NCBI GenBank assembly: GCA_934567745.1
Contig: CAKTJM010000005.1
Coordinates: 1-30,419, forward strand
From: an uncultured Eubacteriales bacterium
GTDB taxonomy: Bacteria; Bacillota; Clostridia; Oscillospirales; Oscillospiraceae
Reading direction: 5' to 3'
Length of the DNA stretch: 30,419 nucleotides
The notes under the pieces are model-generated. The model was not told where the DNA came from. It ran no database searches and worked only from the letters and a program-made list of their open reading frames with translations. The position numbers were made by a program, and so were the translations under genes. This document shows, in pieces, positions 16,472 through 23,990 of the stretch (position 1 is the stretch's first letter; every line of letters starts with the position of its first letter).

Positions 16472-17014
16472 TCACTCGATCGGCGTGAGCGCGCCGGTGG
16501 TGGAGTCGATGACATAGCCGCGCACGCGGATGTCGGTGGGGATGAGCGGATGGGTACGGATCGTCTCGACGGTGTCGCGGACGGACTGCTCGACGGTGTC
16601 GAACCCGGCGAGCCAGCGCGGGAAATCGACGCCGCAGAACTTCATCAGGTCGATGTGGTCCTGGGGGACGCCGCGGGCGAGCATGTGCTCGATCATCAGG
16701 TCGCTGTCGATGTGCTGTACGCCGCAGTCGGTGTGGCCGATGACCATGACCTCCTCGACGCCCAGCTCGATGATGGAGACGAGCAGGCTGCGGATGACGC
16801 TGCCGAAGGGGTCGGTGACGACGCCCCCGGCGTTCTTGATGATCTTGACGTCGCCGTTGCGCAGACCGAGGGCGGCGGGGAGCAGCTCGACCAGGCGGGT
16901 GTCCATGCAGGTGAGGATGGCGAGCTTCTTGTCGGGATACTTGCTGGTCTCGTACTGCCGCCAACGCTCCTCGGCGACGAACTGTTCATTGTAGCGCAGG
17001 ATCTCTTCTATCAT
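16472..17014 (-). CDS. Beta-class carbonic anhydrase
   Basis: A zinc enzyme that interconverts CO2 and bicarbonate, 180 aa. The zinc ligands are C36 (CMDTR), H94 and C97 (GHTDCG), and the D38-R40 dyad is present. IKNAGGVVTDPFGSVIRSL (59-77) is typical of the compact beta-class enzymes of Gram-positive bacteria. An AAAAAGGAGG site directly precedes the ATG at 17014, so the upstream frame to 17077 is rejected. Probable role is supplying bicarbonate for carboxylations or pH balance. The gene stands alone on the minus strand, upstream of a palindrome-rich region that carries its likely terminator. Confidence 0.93.
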   Translation of the reverse strand: MIEEILRYNEQFVAEERWRQYETSKYPDKKLAILTCMDTRLVELLPAALGLRNGDVKIIKNAGGVVTDPFGSVIRSLLVSIIELGVEEVMVIGHTDCGVQHIDSDLMIEHMLARGVPQDHIDLMKFCGVDFPRWLAGFDTVEQSVRDTVETIRTHPLIPTDIRVRGYVIDSTTGALTPIE

Positions 17015-17042
17015 GGGGGCCTCCTTTTTCGGCGTGTGGCGT

Positions 17043-17167
17043 GACCGGCAAATGACCGGCAAATAAGCGGCGTCCAATATATAGGGTCTCCATCTGAGCC
17101 AGAACTATATATTGTGGTTTTGTGAGGTGTATGCGGCAAGGGACGAAACGACCGGCAAATGACCGGC
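17043..17167. repeat. Direct GACCGGC repeats flanking an AT-rich inverted repeat
   Basis: The 18-bp block GACCGGCAAATGACCGGC occurs at 17043-17060 and again at 17150-17167. Between the copies CAATATATAG (17075-17084) is matched by its perfect complement CTATATATTG (17105-17114). This unusual arrangement fills the space upstream of the carbonic anhydrase gene and could be an operator or the trace of an insertion. Confidence 0.7.
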
Positions 17168-17169
17168 GG

Positions 17170-18131
17170 TCAAGCCCAGAAGGGAACGTAACACATGTAT
17201 TTGTTCGAGGTCGTGGGGTCGAGAGGCTTGATGGCCCCGTCTGTGACGGCTTCTTTGATGAGGCGAGAGATGCTCCCGGCAGAGGAGCGTTCCAACCCGA
17301 AGCGCTCTCTCAGAGAGCTGTTCGTCAACTGGTCCCCCTGCACGTGCAGGATGCAGGCGTGGAAGCAACAGGCATGGAGCCGCGCCTCTCGCGAGAGGGC
17401 CGAGAACGGGACCATCGCGAACAGCGTGACCTTCGTGCTCTCTTCGTAGAGCTCGATGCGAGGAGCGGGCAGCTGCGCCTGCTCACAGGTCAGGACGATC
17501 TTGTCCCATCCGGTGCCGAGCTCTTCGCACATCCTCGATCGCCGCATCATAGCGGCCAGCCGCTCGTTCCGTGACCGGGGCGGATCGTCGATGATGCGGC
17601 GCACATCGACCAGAGGGAGACCGGGATTGGTGATCTCGATGCGGTCAGAGAACAGCTCGACGGTCGGTCCGGCACCGGAGACGGAGAGATCCTGATGGAT
17701 CAAGGCATTCGCGACGGCCTCTCTGACGGCTAGGAGCGGATAAGCGGCCCGCTTCTCGCGCAGGACACCGGGGATCGGCTCCTGCGAGGGGATCAGGGCT
17801 TCGAGGGATCTCATCAGGCCCTCGAAGCCCGCGGCATAGCCTTGCGCGATCGCCTCATCCTTAGAGAGCGCCGCAGCCAGTTCTCCAGCTCTTCGTTTCC
17901 TTTTTTCAGGGTGAGTAGGTCATAGGTCGTGCCCACGAGCGCATGCGTATCGTCGCTGATGCCCCACAGGAAGTAGGCGCGATCCTTCTCCTCCAGCGCA
18001 GCGCCGTTGGCCAACGCGCAGATATCGGCCCCGATCATGTCCGGGTCGTAGTTATCGTGCTTGAATTCGAGCCAGGCCGATTCGCTTGGATAGCTGCACA
18101 AGGTGCGCACCAGCGTGTCGAGGTTCTCCAT
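17170..18131 (-). pseudogene. Decayed AlbA_2/HATPase_c_4 (Schlafen-like, RecG-related) putative regulator
   Basis: Two adjacent frames make up one broken gene. The 5' part (17814-18131) starts MENLDTLVRTLCSYP and has ESAWLEFKHDNYD, ADICALANGAAL, FLWGISDDTHALVGT and LKKGNEELENWLRR, which is the AlbA_2 DNA-binding domain. It then goes out of frame. The 3' part (17170-17814, frame open slightly further upstream) begins in the HATPase_c_4 region: PLLAVREAVANALIHQDLS, RIEITNPGLPLVDV and MCEELGTGWDKIV, and ends in a winged-helix-like tail. The stretch normally linking the two domains (roughly 100-170 residues in this family) is missing, so an internal deletion plus frameshift is likely. A GAAAGGAG site is still present before 18131. 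Product is probably inactive. Confidence 0.75.
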
Positions 18132-18341
18132 CCTGCCAGCTCCTTTCGTGCGTTCCTATTCTTCCTGGCCTGATTATATCCGAAGCGCGTCGGATGCGCA
18201 AGATGGACATCGAAAGGAGGGGTGAAGGAAAGCATGTCGGAGCAGTCCCTGAAGCCTCGAAAAACGCTTGGGCCAGCCGGCTGCGTCCCGTCCGAACGAA
18301 ACAAAAGGGCACACCGCCACGCGGTGTGCCCTTCCTCTCGA
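18132..18341. other. Short intergenic region between tRNA and pseudogene
   Basis: Apart from the ribosome-binding site of the pseudogene and the tRNA terminator at 18301-18331, nothing recognisable is seen here. Confidence 0.5.
18301..18331 (-). terminator. Intrinsic terminator of the tRNA-Gly gene
   Basis: An 11-bp perfect stem GGGCACACCGC (18307-18317) with GCGGTGTGCCC (18321-18331). On the minus strand it is followed by TTTTGT. Confidence 0.85.
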
Positions 18342-18415
18342 TGGAGCAGGTAAAGGGAGTCGAACCCTCCTATTAAGCTTGGGAAGCTTACGTTCTACCG
18401 ATGAACTATACCTGC
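18342..18415 (-). tRNA. tRNA-Gly, anticodon CCC
   Basis: A 74-nt tRNA on the minus strand with CCA encoded. The acceptor stem is GCAGGTA/TACCTGC, the D-arm has AGTTCATCGGTAGAACG, the anticodon stem TAAGC/GCTTA holds the loop TTCCCAA (anticodon CCC), and the T-arm reads AGGGTTCGACTCCCT. The discriminator base is T. Confidence 0.95.
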
Positions 18416-18484
18416 ATGCCCCGATATCGGAGCTTTATTATAGCATAGTTCCCGGCAGGATGCAAGAGGGAGATCGGGAAAACC

Positions 18485-18880
18485 TTAGGACTTTCTGTCG
18501 GCCCCGTCGAGCATGTCCTCAGCGGCCTTGCCGACGTCGCGCGCGGCGTCCTTGGCGGCCCGGCTGAGGTCCCGGCCCATCTCCTTCGCGTCGTCGCCCA
18601 TGTCCCGGGCGGCGTCCGTGATCTTGTCGCGGTCCTCGTTGATCGCTTCGCCGTCCTGGCTGCGGGGGCGATGGCCGCTCTCGGCGGCGCCCGCGTCGGC
18701 GCCGTGGGCCCATTCCTTATAGCGCTCCGCCGGCGTGTCGGCGCTCTCCATGCGGTGCCAGCCGGAGGCACGGGTCGAGACGTTCGAGTGCGCGCCCGCA
18801 GCGTCCTTCTGCGTGCCGCAGCCCATCGGCACGGCCAGCAGGCCGAGGACGAGCGCGGCGGACAGCAGTCTGCGCAGCAT
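18485..18880 (-). CDS. Small lipoprotein with an Ala-rich amphipathic helix tail
   Basis: A 131-aa lipoprotein. The signal peptide ends PMGCGTQK (Cys at about 21). The C-terminal half (about 90-131) is a repeating D/A/A/K/R pattern (ITDAARDMGDDAKEMGRD, then SRAAKDAARDVGKAAEDML) that should form a long amphipathic helix, reminiscent of CsbD, YtxH or apolipoprotein/LEA-like proteins. GAAGGAGGG precedes the ATG at 18880; the upstream part of the frame is unlikely to be translated. It is divergent from the rubrerythrin gene. A stress or envelope role is a guess from the helix type and the neighbour. Confidence 0.75.
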   Translation of the reverse strand: MLRRLLSAALVLGLLAVPMGCGTQKDAAGAHSNVSTRASGWHRMESADTPAERYKEWAHGADAGAAESGHRPRSQDGEAINEDRDKITDAARDMGDDAKEMGRDLSRAAKDAARDVGKAAEDMLDGADRKS

Positions 18881-19058
18881 AACGATCCCTCCTTCGTCAT
18901 AGTCATCATGCGGCACGATGCCGCGAGGGTAGTATGCGCAGCGGGACGGCGGACGATGGCAGGGAATTTTTTCGCGTTTGGTGGCGAAGTCACATACTGT
19001 GCGTGCTGTTTTGGGTAAGATAGGATCACCGAAAGGGAGATACGAACACACGATACGA

Positions 19059-19064
19059 TATAAT
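19059..19064 (+). promoter_or_regulatory. Possible -10 element for the rubrerythrin gene
   Basis: A perfect TATAAT in an AT-rich stretch 38 bp before the start codon. No good -35 element is seen 16-18 bp upstream, so an activator or another sigma factor may be involved, or this may be chance. Confidence 0.3.
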
Positions 19065-19101
19065 AAAATAATAAAACACAAGACCGAAAGGAGAACATAC
19101 G

Positions 19102-19635
19102 ATGGAACTGAAAGGCAGCAAGACCGAAGCCAACCTGTGGGAGGCGTTCGCCGGGGAGAGCATGGCCCGGAACAAGTACACCTATTACGCCAGCCAGGCC
19201 CGCAAGGACGGGTATGAGCAGATCGCGGCGTTCTTCGAGGAGACCGCCGGCAACGAGAAGGAGCACGCCAAGCTGTGGTTCCGCGAGCTGGGCGGCATCG
19301 GCAAGACGCCGGAGAACCTGATGGCCGCCGCCGAGGGCGAGCACGACGAGTGGACCTCCATGTATCAGCGCATGGCCGAGGAGGCCCGCGAGGAGGGCTT
19401 CCACCGGATCGCGGACCTGTTCAAGGGCGTGGCCGAGATCGAGAAGTCCCACTACGAGCGGTACCTGAAGCTGCTGGAGAACCTGGAGAACGACGAGGTC
19501 TTCAAGCGCAGCTCTGTCCGCGTGTGGTACTGCCGCAACTGTGGGCACCTGGAGTACAGCAACGAGGCCCCCGCGGTCTGCCCCGTCTGCGGACACCGTC
19601 AGTCCTTCTTCGAGCAGAAGGCCGAGAACTATTGA
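19102..19635 (+). CDS. Rubrerythrin
   Basis: A non-haem di-iron peroxidase that protects anaerobes from hydrogen peroxide, 177 aa. The ferritin-like four-helix part has EAFAGESMARNKYTYYA, ETAGNEKEHAKLWF, and EIEKSHYERYLKLL, supplying the di-iron glutamates and histidine. The C-terminal rubredoxin-like domain has YCRNCGH and CPVCGH for the iron-sulfur-cysteine (FeS4) site. GAAAGGAG precedes the ATG. Followed by a strong GC hairpin. The presence of this gene agrees with an anaerobic host. Confidence 0.95.
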   Translation: MELKGSKTEANLWEAFAGESMARNKYTYYASQARKDGYEQIAAFFEETAGNEKEHAKLWFRELGGIGKTPENLMAAAEGEHDEWTSMYQRMAEEAREEGFHRIADLFKGVAEIEKSHYERYLKLLENLENDEVFKRSSVRVWYCRNCGHLEYSNEAPAVCPVCGHRQSFFEQKAENY

Positions 19636-19652
19636 TCCTCAACACATCGACA

Positions 19653-19684
19653 GGCCCCCGCGCGGCGATCCGCGCGGGGGCCTT
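19653..19684. terminator. GC-rich terminator hairpin after the rubrerythrin gene
   Basis: GGCCCCCGCGCG (19653-19664) pairs with CGCGCGGGGGCC (19671-19682). Only two T residues follow, but it lies between convergent genes and probably ends both. Confidence 0.65.
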
Positions 19685-19692
19685 CCCCGTCC

Positions 19693-20115
19693 TCATGGGA
19701 GCGGGCCGTCCGTCCCGCCGATCAGCAGCCGCGCGCCCACCGCGGCCAGGAGCAGCCCCGGCGGCGTCCCGTCCGGCAGGGGGACGCACAGCTCCTGCCG
19801 CTCCCACCGGCGGCCGTCCAGGCCGACGAGGTCCCGCTGGAGCGCCACGAGCGCCGTGCGGTCGCCCACGCTGGAGAGCGTGAGCGTGTCCCGCGGAGAG
19901 AAGCCGTAGCTCACCACCCAGCCCGCCTGCGCCAGGCCCGGTCCCACCCGGCCCGGCGTGAGCAGCGCCCGGCACCGCCCGGCCACCGGACCGATCCAGT
20001 CCGGCCCGACCACCAGCAGGTCCGGCCCCGCCGCCCACGGCACCAGCACCGCCCCGTGCTCCGCCAGCGCCCGGCGCAGCCGCGCGCCCGCGCCCAGGAT
20101 CCCCACCGTCACCAT
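19693..20115 (-). CDS. Conserved-looking hypothetical protein, 140 aa
   Basis: I do not recognise a named family. The N-terminus (MVTVGILGAGARLRRAL, LVVGPDWIGPVAGRCRALLTP) and the middle (GWVVSYGFSPRDTLTLSS) look like a small alpha/beta protein with a possible nucleotide-binding start. It has WVVSYGFSPRDTLTLSS and RWERQELCVPLPDG as the most distinctive blocks. No signal peptide or membrane helix. The ATG at 20115 is chosen because sequence upstream to 20358 crosses the proS promoter and is not protein-like. Divergent from proS. Confidence 0.6.
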   Translation of the reverse strand: MVTVGILGAGARLRRALAEHGAVLVPWAAGPDLLVVGPDWIGPVAGRCRALLTPGRVGPGLAQAGWVVSYGFSPRDTLTLSSVGDRTALVALQRDLVGLDGRRWERQELCVPLPDGTPPGLLLAAVGARLLIGGTDGPLP

Positions 20116-20185
20116 CGCCCTCGGCCCCCTTTCCCCTCTAGGATGCGGCCGATGGACACGATCATCCCCGGAACGGGAGTTTTTC

Positions 20186-20214
20186 TTGACTTTTCTGGCC
20201 GTTGGTCCTAGAAT
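20186..20214 (+). promoter_or_regulatory. Sigma-A promoter of proS
   Basis: -35 TTGACT (20186-20191), a 17-bp spacer and -10 TAGAAT (20209-20214). The leader is about 55 nt, too short for a T-box. Confidence 0.7.
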
Positions 20215-20275
20215 AGACTCTATCTGAAGATCATTCGCCCGGTCCGTCCGGGACAAGGATAGAGAGGGAACTACT

Positions 20276-21718
20276 ATGGCTAAGGACAACAAGAAGAAGG
20301 TCGAACAGATCACCGATATGGAGGTCGATTTCGCCCAGTGGTACACCGACGTGTGCAAGAAGGCGGAGCTGATCGACTACTCCTCCATCAAGGGCATGTT
20401 CATCTACCGCCCCTACGGCTACGCCATCTGGGAGAACATCCAAAAGGAGCTGGACCGCCGCTTCAAGGAGACCGGGCACGAGAACGTCTACCTGCCCATG
20501 CTGATCCCGGAGTCCCTGCTCCAGAAGGAGAAGGACCACGTCGAGGGCTTCGCGCCCGAGTGCGCCTGGGTGACCTACGGCGGCAGCGACGAGCTGGAGG
20601 AGCGCTGCTGCATCCGGCCCACGTCCGAGACGCTCTTCTGCGAGCATTATAAGAACATCATCCACTCCCACCGCGATCTGCCGAAACTGTACAACCAGTG
20701 GTGCTCCGTCCTGCGCTGGGAGAAGACGAGCCGCCCCTTCCTGCGCCACCGCGAGTTCCTGTGGCAGGAGGGCCACACGATGCACGCCACCGCCGAGGAG
20801 GCCCGCGAGGAGACCCAGCGGATGCTGGACGTCTACGCCAGCTTCCTGGAGGACGTGCTGGCCATGCCCGTGGTGAAGGGCCAGAAGACGGACAAGGAGA
20901 AGTTCAACGGCGCGGAGGAGACCTACACGGTCGAGTGCATGATGCACGACCACAAGGCGCTCCAGTCCGGCACGTCGCATTACTTCGGCGACGGCTTCGC
21001 GAAGGCGTTCGACATCACCTTCACCGGGACGGACAACAAGCTGCACCATCCGCACCAGACGTCCTGGGGTGTCTCCACGCGGATGATTGGCGGCCTGATC
21101 ATGACGCACGGCGACAACGATGGTCTGGTGCTGCCGCCGCGTATCGCGCCGGTGCAGGCGATGGTGATCCCCGTCGCCCAGCACAAGCCGGGCGTGCTGG
21201 ACGCGGCCGGTGCGCTGCTCGACCGCCTGCTGGCGATCGGCGTGCGGGCGAAGATGGACGACTCCGACCAGTCCATGGGCTGGAAGGCCGCGGAGTATGA
21301 GATGAAGGGCGTGCCGCTGCGCATCGAGCTGGGCCCGAAAGACATCGAGAACGGCCAGTGCGTGCTGGTGCGCCGCGACTCCGGCGAGAAGGTGCCGGTG
21401 GCGCTGACGGACCTGGAGAAGGCCGTGCCGGAGATGCTCGACGCGATCCACCAGGGCCTGTACGACCGGGCCAAGCGCAACCTGGAGGACCACATCTTCC
21501 CGGCGTTTTCGCTGGAGGAGGCGAAGCAGCTCCAGGCGGAGCACGGCGGCTTCATCAAGACGATGTGGTGCGGCGAGCTGGCGTGCGAGCTGAAGATGAA
21601 GGAGGAGGCCGGGATGACCTCCCGCTGCGTGCCGTTCGAGCAGGAGCACCTGAGCGACACCTGCCCCATCTGCGGGCGCGCCGCGAAGAAGATGATCTAT
21701 TGGGGCGTGGCGTACTGA
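20276..21718 (+). CDS. proS: Prolyl-tRNA synthetase, archaeal/eukaryotic-like (type 3)
   Basis: Charges tRNA-Pro with proline, 480 aa, class II enzyme. The class II core includes [10 protein letters not shown] (about 118-127), motif 2 with [22 protein letters not shown] (about 148-169) and motif 3 with [15 protein letters not shown] and [11 protein letters not shown]. The anticodon-binding domain follows. The C-terminus carries a zinc-type cluster (MWCGELACE and CPICGR) and ends with Tyr (YWGVAY), both typical of the short type 3 enzymes; the editing domain of the bacterial type is absent. GAGAGGGAA precedes the ATG at 20276. Confidence 0.97.
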   Translation: MAKDNKKKVEQITDMEVDFAQWYTDVCKKAELIDYSSIKGMFIYRPYGYAIWENIQKELDRRFKETGHENVYLPMLIPESLLQKEKDHVEGFAPECAWVTYGGSDELEERCCIRPTSETLFCEHYKNIIHSHRDLPKLYNQWCSVLRWEKTSRPFLRHREFLWQEGHTMHATAEEAREETQRMLDVYASFLEDVLAMPVVKGQKTDKEKFNGAEETYTVECMMHDHKALQSGTSHYFGDGFAKAFDITFTGTDNKLHHPHQTSWGVSTRMIGGLIMTHGDNDGLVLPPRIAPVQAMVIPVAQHKPGVLDAAGALLDRLLAIGVRAKMDDSDQSMGWKAAEYEMKGVPLRIELGPKDIENGQCVLVRRDSGEKVPVALTDLEKAVPEMLDAIHQGLYDRAKRNLEDHIFPAFSLEEAKQLQAEHGGFIKTMWCGELACELKMKEEAGMTSRCVPFEQEHLSDTCPICGRAAKKMIYWGVAY

Positions 21719-21752
21719 TCGCGGTCGCTGCGTTGGGATAAAACGGAAAACT

Positions 21753-21780
21753 CCGGCCCGCCCTTGACAGGGCGGGCCGG
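21753..21780 (-). terminator. Toxin mRNA terminator hairpin overlapping the antisense -35 box (copy 1)
   Basis: CCGGCCCGCCC and GGGCGGGCCGG form an 11-bp perfect stem whose loop is exactly TTGACA. On the minus strand the stem is followed by AGTTTTCCGTTTT, a plausible terminator. The loop is also the -35 hexamer of the antisense promoter. Confidence 0.75.
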
Positions 21781-21792
21781 AGCGGTTATACT
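21764..21792 (+). promoter_or_regulatory. Strong sigma-A promoter of the antisense RNA (copy 1)
   Basis: Perfect -35 TTGACA (21764-21769), a 17-bp spacer and -10 TATACT (21787-21792). The start would be near 21799. Confidence 0.85.
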
Positions 21793-21798
21793 AGGGTC

Positions 21799-21895
21799 AG
21801 GAAGGGTCGCCAGTGATGGTCGGCTCTCTAGTGGTTCAAATCGTTCCCGAAGGAACGCTGACCGTCAGGGGTGACGACCTGGCGGTCATTTTTTT
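21799..21895 (+). ncRNA. Antisense antitoxin RNA, copy 1 (about 97 nt)
   Basis: Starts from the strong promoter at 21764-21792 and ends at the terminator stem TGACCGTCAGG (21859-21869) with CCTGGCGGTCA (21878-21888), followed by seven T. An internal hairpin CGTTCC-CGAA-GGAACG (21842-21857) offers a loop for first contact. The RNA is complementary to the 3' end and 3' untranslated part of the toxin mRNA, the usual layout of type I antitoxins. The function is inferred from structure. Confidence 0.75.
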
Positions 21896-21975
21896 CTGCT
21901 TTCGCAGAGGGCGAGGATGCCTACGAGAAGCGTCGCCGCCTGGAGGACCAGGCTCGCGATCTCATAAAGACCCAT
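21886..21975 (-). CDS. Small holin-like type I toxin, 29 aa (copy 1)
   Basis: A very short hydrophobic peptide: MGLYEIASLVLQAATLLV continues with a Leu/Ile-rich stretch and ends CESRKK. A short N-terminus, one membrane helix and a basic tail are typical of putative holin-like toxins (Hol_Tox type) and other type I toxins acting on the cell membrane. GGAAGGGGG precedes the ATG. The frame is also open upstream to a possible ATG at 22056 (56 aa), which begins MVVDSLLT. The stop TGA directly follows a run of seven A; copy 2 has six and a longer tail. Confidence 0.75.
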   Translation of the reverse strand: MGLYEIASLVLQAATLLVGILALCESRKK

Positions 21976-22098
21976 ATACCCACCCCCTTCCTCGAAGAGA
22001 AGGGAGAAAATGAAGCCCCCTTCTCCACTGTAAGTAAGAAGAGAGTCGACCACCATGTTGCTGACGGACCCCTCTGGCCGTCGTACAACCTTGGGCTT
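21976..22098 (-). promoter_or_regulatory. Structured toxin leader, copy 1
   Basis: The leader contains GGAGAAGGG followed by CTCCCTTCTC, which can pair with it or, alternatively, with the downstream ribosome-binding region GGAAGGGGG. It may limit toxin translation until the mRNA is processed. The pyrimidine block is conserved in copy 2. Confidence 0.5.
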
Positions 22099-22127
22099 AG
22101 CATATCATACTTCGACAGGCCATGCAA
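22099..22127 (-). promoter_or_regulatory. Toxin mRNA promoter, copy 1
   Basis: On the minus strand, -35 TTGCAT (22122-22127), 17 bp, extended -10 TGATATGCT with -10 hexamer TATGCT at 22099-22104. The same arrangement occurs in copy 2. Confidence 0.7.
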
Positions 22128-22282
22128 GCCCTGCGCCGGGATCTGTCCGCCTTTTTCGCCCCTTCTGGCCTGCGGCTGCATTCTGGCCATATCAAATAAA
22201 ACGGGATTGGGGATGGCATCATGGTCAGTGGTATGGTATCCTGTCTCCATCGTGATACGAATACGAAGGAGGATCTTCCGCC

Positions 22283-23122
22283 ATGAAGCGCATCGTCAGC
22301 ATCCAAGACATTTCCTGCCTGGGCAAGTGTTCCCTCACCGTCGCCCTGCCCATCATCTCCGCCATGGGCGTCGAGGCCTGTGTCGTCCCCACCGCCGTCC
22401 TGTCCACCCACACCGGCGGGTTCAAGGGCTTCACCTTCCACGACCTCACCCAGGAGATCGCCCCCATCGCCGACCACTGGCAGAAGGAAGGCATCTCCTT
22501 CGATGCCATCTACACCGGCTACCTCGGCTCCTTCGAGCAGATCGAGCTCGTCTCCCAGTTCTTCGACCGCTTCGGCGGCGACGGCACCCTCGTCTACGTC
22601 GATCCCGCCATGGCCGACGACGGCAAGCTCTACCCCGGCTTCACCCCCGAGTTCGCCAAGACCATGGGCAAGCTCTGCGGCAAGGCGGACGTCATCGTCC
22701 CCAACCTGACCGAGGCGTCCTTCATGCTCGGCATCGACTACGTCGGCGACGACTACGACGAGGCCTACATCCGCAAGATCCTCAAGGACCTCACCGGTCT
22801 CGGCTGCAAGACCGCCGTGCTCACCGGCGTCTCCCTGGAGCCGGGCAAGATCGGCGCGATGGCCTATGACTCCGTCACCGACACCTATTCCAGCTATTAC
22901 AACGAGAAGCTGCCCGTCCACTTCCACGGCACCGGCGACGTCTTCGCCTCCGCCTGTGTGGGCGCGCTGATGAACGGCCGCGACCTCACCGGCGCGCTGA
23001 AGGTCGCCGTCGATTACACCCTCGAATGCATCCGCGAGACCCAGAAGGACCCCGACGCCAACTGGTACGGCGTCAACTTCGAGTCCGCCATCCCCATGCT
23101 GGTCCACAGCCTGGGCAGATGA
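22283..23122 (+). CDS. Pyridoxal/pyridoxamine kinase (PdxY/PdxK-like)
   Basis: A ribokinase-fold kinase that phosphorylates vitamin B6 vitamers in the PLP salvage pathway, 279 aa. Early SIQDISCLGKCSLTVALP and the VLSTHTG block (about 39-45) form the substrate site. VPNLTEASFMLG and the ATP/catalytic motif HGTGDVFASA (about 213-222, catalytic Asp in GTGD) are characteristic. GAAGGAGG precedes the ATG. The gene stands inside the segment enclosed by the two toxin modules and ends at a strong terminator. Confidence 0.92.
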   Translation: MKRIVSIQDISCLGKCSLTVALPIISAMGVEACVVPTAVLSTHTGGFKGFTFHDLTQEIAPIADHWQKEGISFDAIYTGYLGSFEQIELVSQFFDRFGGDGTLVYVDPAMADDGKLYPGFTPEFAKTMGKLCGKADVIVPNLTEASFMLGIDYVGDDYDEAYIRKILKDLTGLGCKTAVLTGVSLEPGKIGAMAYDSVTDTYSSYYNEKLPVHFHGTGDVFASACVGALMNGRDLTGALKVAVDYTLECIRETQKDPDANWYGVNFESAIPMLVHSLGR

Positions 23123-23136
23123 ATCAGAACAGACAG

Positions 23137-23168
23137 ACGCCCCGGACCATGCGGTCCGGGGCGTTTTC
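23137..23168. terminator. Intrinsic terminator after the pyridoxal kinase gene
   Basis: ACGCCCCGGACC (23137-23148) pairs with GGTCCGGGGCGT (23153-23164), followed by TTTCGT on the plus strand. It lies between convergent genes. Confidence 0.85.
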
Positions 23169-23183
23169 GTCGTATGCGCTCAC

Positions 23184-23879
23184 TCACGGCGCAGCTTCGC
23201 ACTGAGTCAAAGCCACCGTCCCAGCGATGAGACCGCCGGACGCAGTCGCTTCGATCACCAAGAGATAGCTCCCCCTATCGGCGGTGCGGTGGTGATAGAC
23301 CACAGCATCCTGGGCGTGACCCGGTACCGACAGCTGCGCTACGATCGTCTGCGGTCCTTGATCGATCCGTCGGAGGTAGACCGTGACAGCTTCGCCCGTG
23401 GTGTTCTGGAACCAGACGCACAGGCGATTCCCTTCTTGGGCGACGGTGCTAAAGCTCGGACTGCGCCAATCCCCGGCAGTAGAGCGGACGGTCTCGCTGA
23501 AGGCGACTCGACCGGGGACGTAGATCGCGTCGGCGAACGCTGCGTCGAAGATCGCGTCATCCTGTCTCTGCACGATATGGGCCGTCAGGAGCACGCTCGC
23601 GAGGACGAGCGCAGCGATCAGAGCCGTCAGGAGCGCGGCACGCTTCCTGCGCGCCTGCCTGTGATGCGAAGGCGGCGGAGGATCTTCTCCATACAGGAGC
23701 TCGTCCAGCGTGACCCCATAGAGGTCGCGCAACGCAAGCAGGTTCTCCGTCGAGGGCAAGGTGGCCCCGACCTCCCAACGCGAGATCGCTTGGCGAGAGA
23801 CATCCAGCGCTTCGGCCAGATCGGCCTGGGAAAGGCCCTTTTGCTTCCGGAGATAGGTCAGCCGATCCGCTGAGCTCAC
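23184..23879 (-). CDS. XRE-membrane regulator whose extracellular part is the shared domain
   Basis: A 231-aa one-component-type regulator. Residues 5-63 are a Cro/CI helix-turn-helix (LSQADLAEALDVSRQAISRW). A basic linker leads to one membrane helix (about 81-102). The extracellular part (about 136-226) is a full member of the shared-domain family: W-R-S-P-S-F, GNRLCVWFQN-x-T, V-x-V-x-L-x-R, QLSVPG, GSYLLVIEA, GGLIAG and LTQCEA. This joins DNA binding inside to the secreted domain outside, implying a sensor of, or competitor for, whatever the secreted paralogues bind. Start is GTG at 23879 after GGGGTGA. Its HTH is close to that of the 3643-4401 protein (shared DVSRQA-SRWEVG core). Confidence 0.88.
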   Translation of the reverse strand: MSSADRLTYLRKQKGLSQADLAEALDVSRQAISRWEVGATLPSTENLLALRDLYGVTLDELLYGEDPPPPSHHRQARRKRAALLTALIAALVLASVLLTAHIVQRQDDAIFDAAFADAIYVPGRVAFSETVRSTAGDWRSPSFSTVAQEGNRLCVWFQNTTGEAVTVYLRRIDQGPQTIVAQLSVPGHAQDAVVYHHRTADRGSYLLVIEATASGGLIAGTVALTQCEAAP

Positions 23880-23915
23880 TTCATCACCCCGTTCCTATGC
23901 TGTGGTGTCGTCTCT

Positions 23916-23944
23916 ACTATACCACGAGGAGCCTTGCCGCACAA
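23916..23944 (-). promoter_or_regulatory. Promoter of the XRE-domain regulator
   Basis: On the minus strand, -35 TTGTGC (23939-23944), 17 bp, -10 TATAGT (23916-23921). The regulator can therefore be transcribed apart from the two upstream family genes. Confidence 0.55.
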
Positions 23945-23948
23945 GAGG

Positions 23949-23986
23949 GAGGGGCCCCGGACCCGATCGGTGGTCTGGGGCCCCTC
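23949..23986. terminator. 15-bp GC hairpin after the second-locus lipoprotein gene
   Basis: GAGGGGCCCCGGACC (23949-23963) pairs with GGTCTGGGGCCCCTC (23972-23986), with one G-T pair. T-tracts are weak on both sides, so it is a partial terminator or 3'-end stabiliser. Confidence 0.55.
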
Positions 23987-23990
23987 GTAT

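Larger units (their letters stand above)
21745..22127. repeat. Toxin-antitoxin module, copy 1 of an inverted pair
   Basis: This roughly 383-bp unit matches 27450-27833 in the opposite orientation, from the toxin promoter to the toxin terminator. Homology stops at the outer edges of the promoters. The pair encloses about 5.3 kb. Confidence 0.85.

Noticed and set aside
17105..17368. 87-aa minus-strand frame
   Set aside because: It overlaps the pseudogene 3' end in another frame and crosses the repeat region; no protein-like features or ribosome-binding site.
3255..18975. TTTTTTCGCG seen near 3251, 6438 and 18966
   Set aside because: Only ten bases are shared and the contexts differ; too short to call a repeat.
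20215..20275. T-box or other riboswitch before proS
   Set aside because: The leader is only about 55 nt and contains no T-box sequence or large structure.
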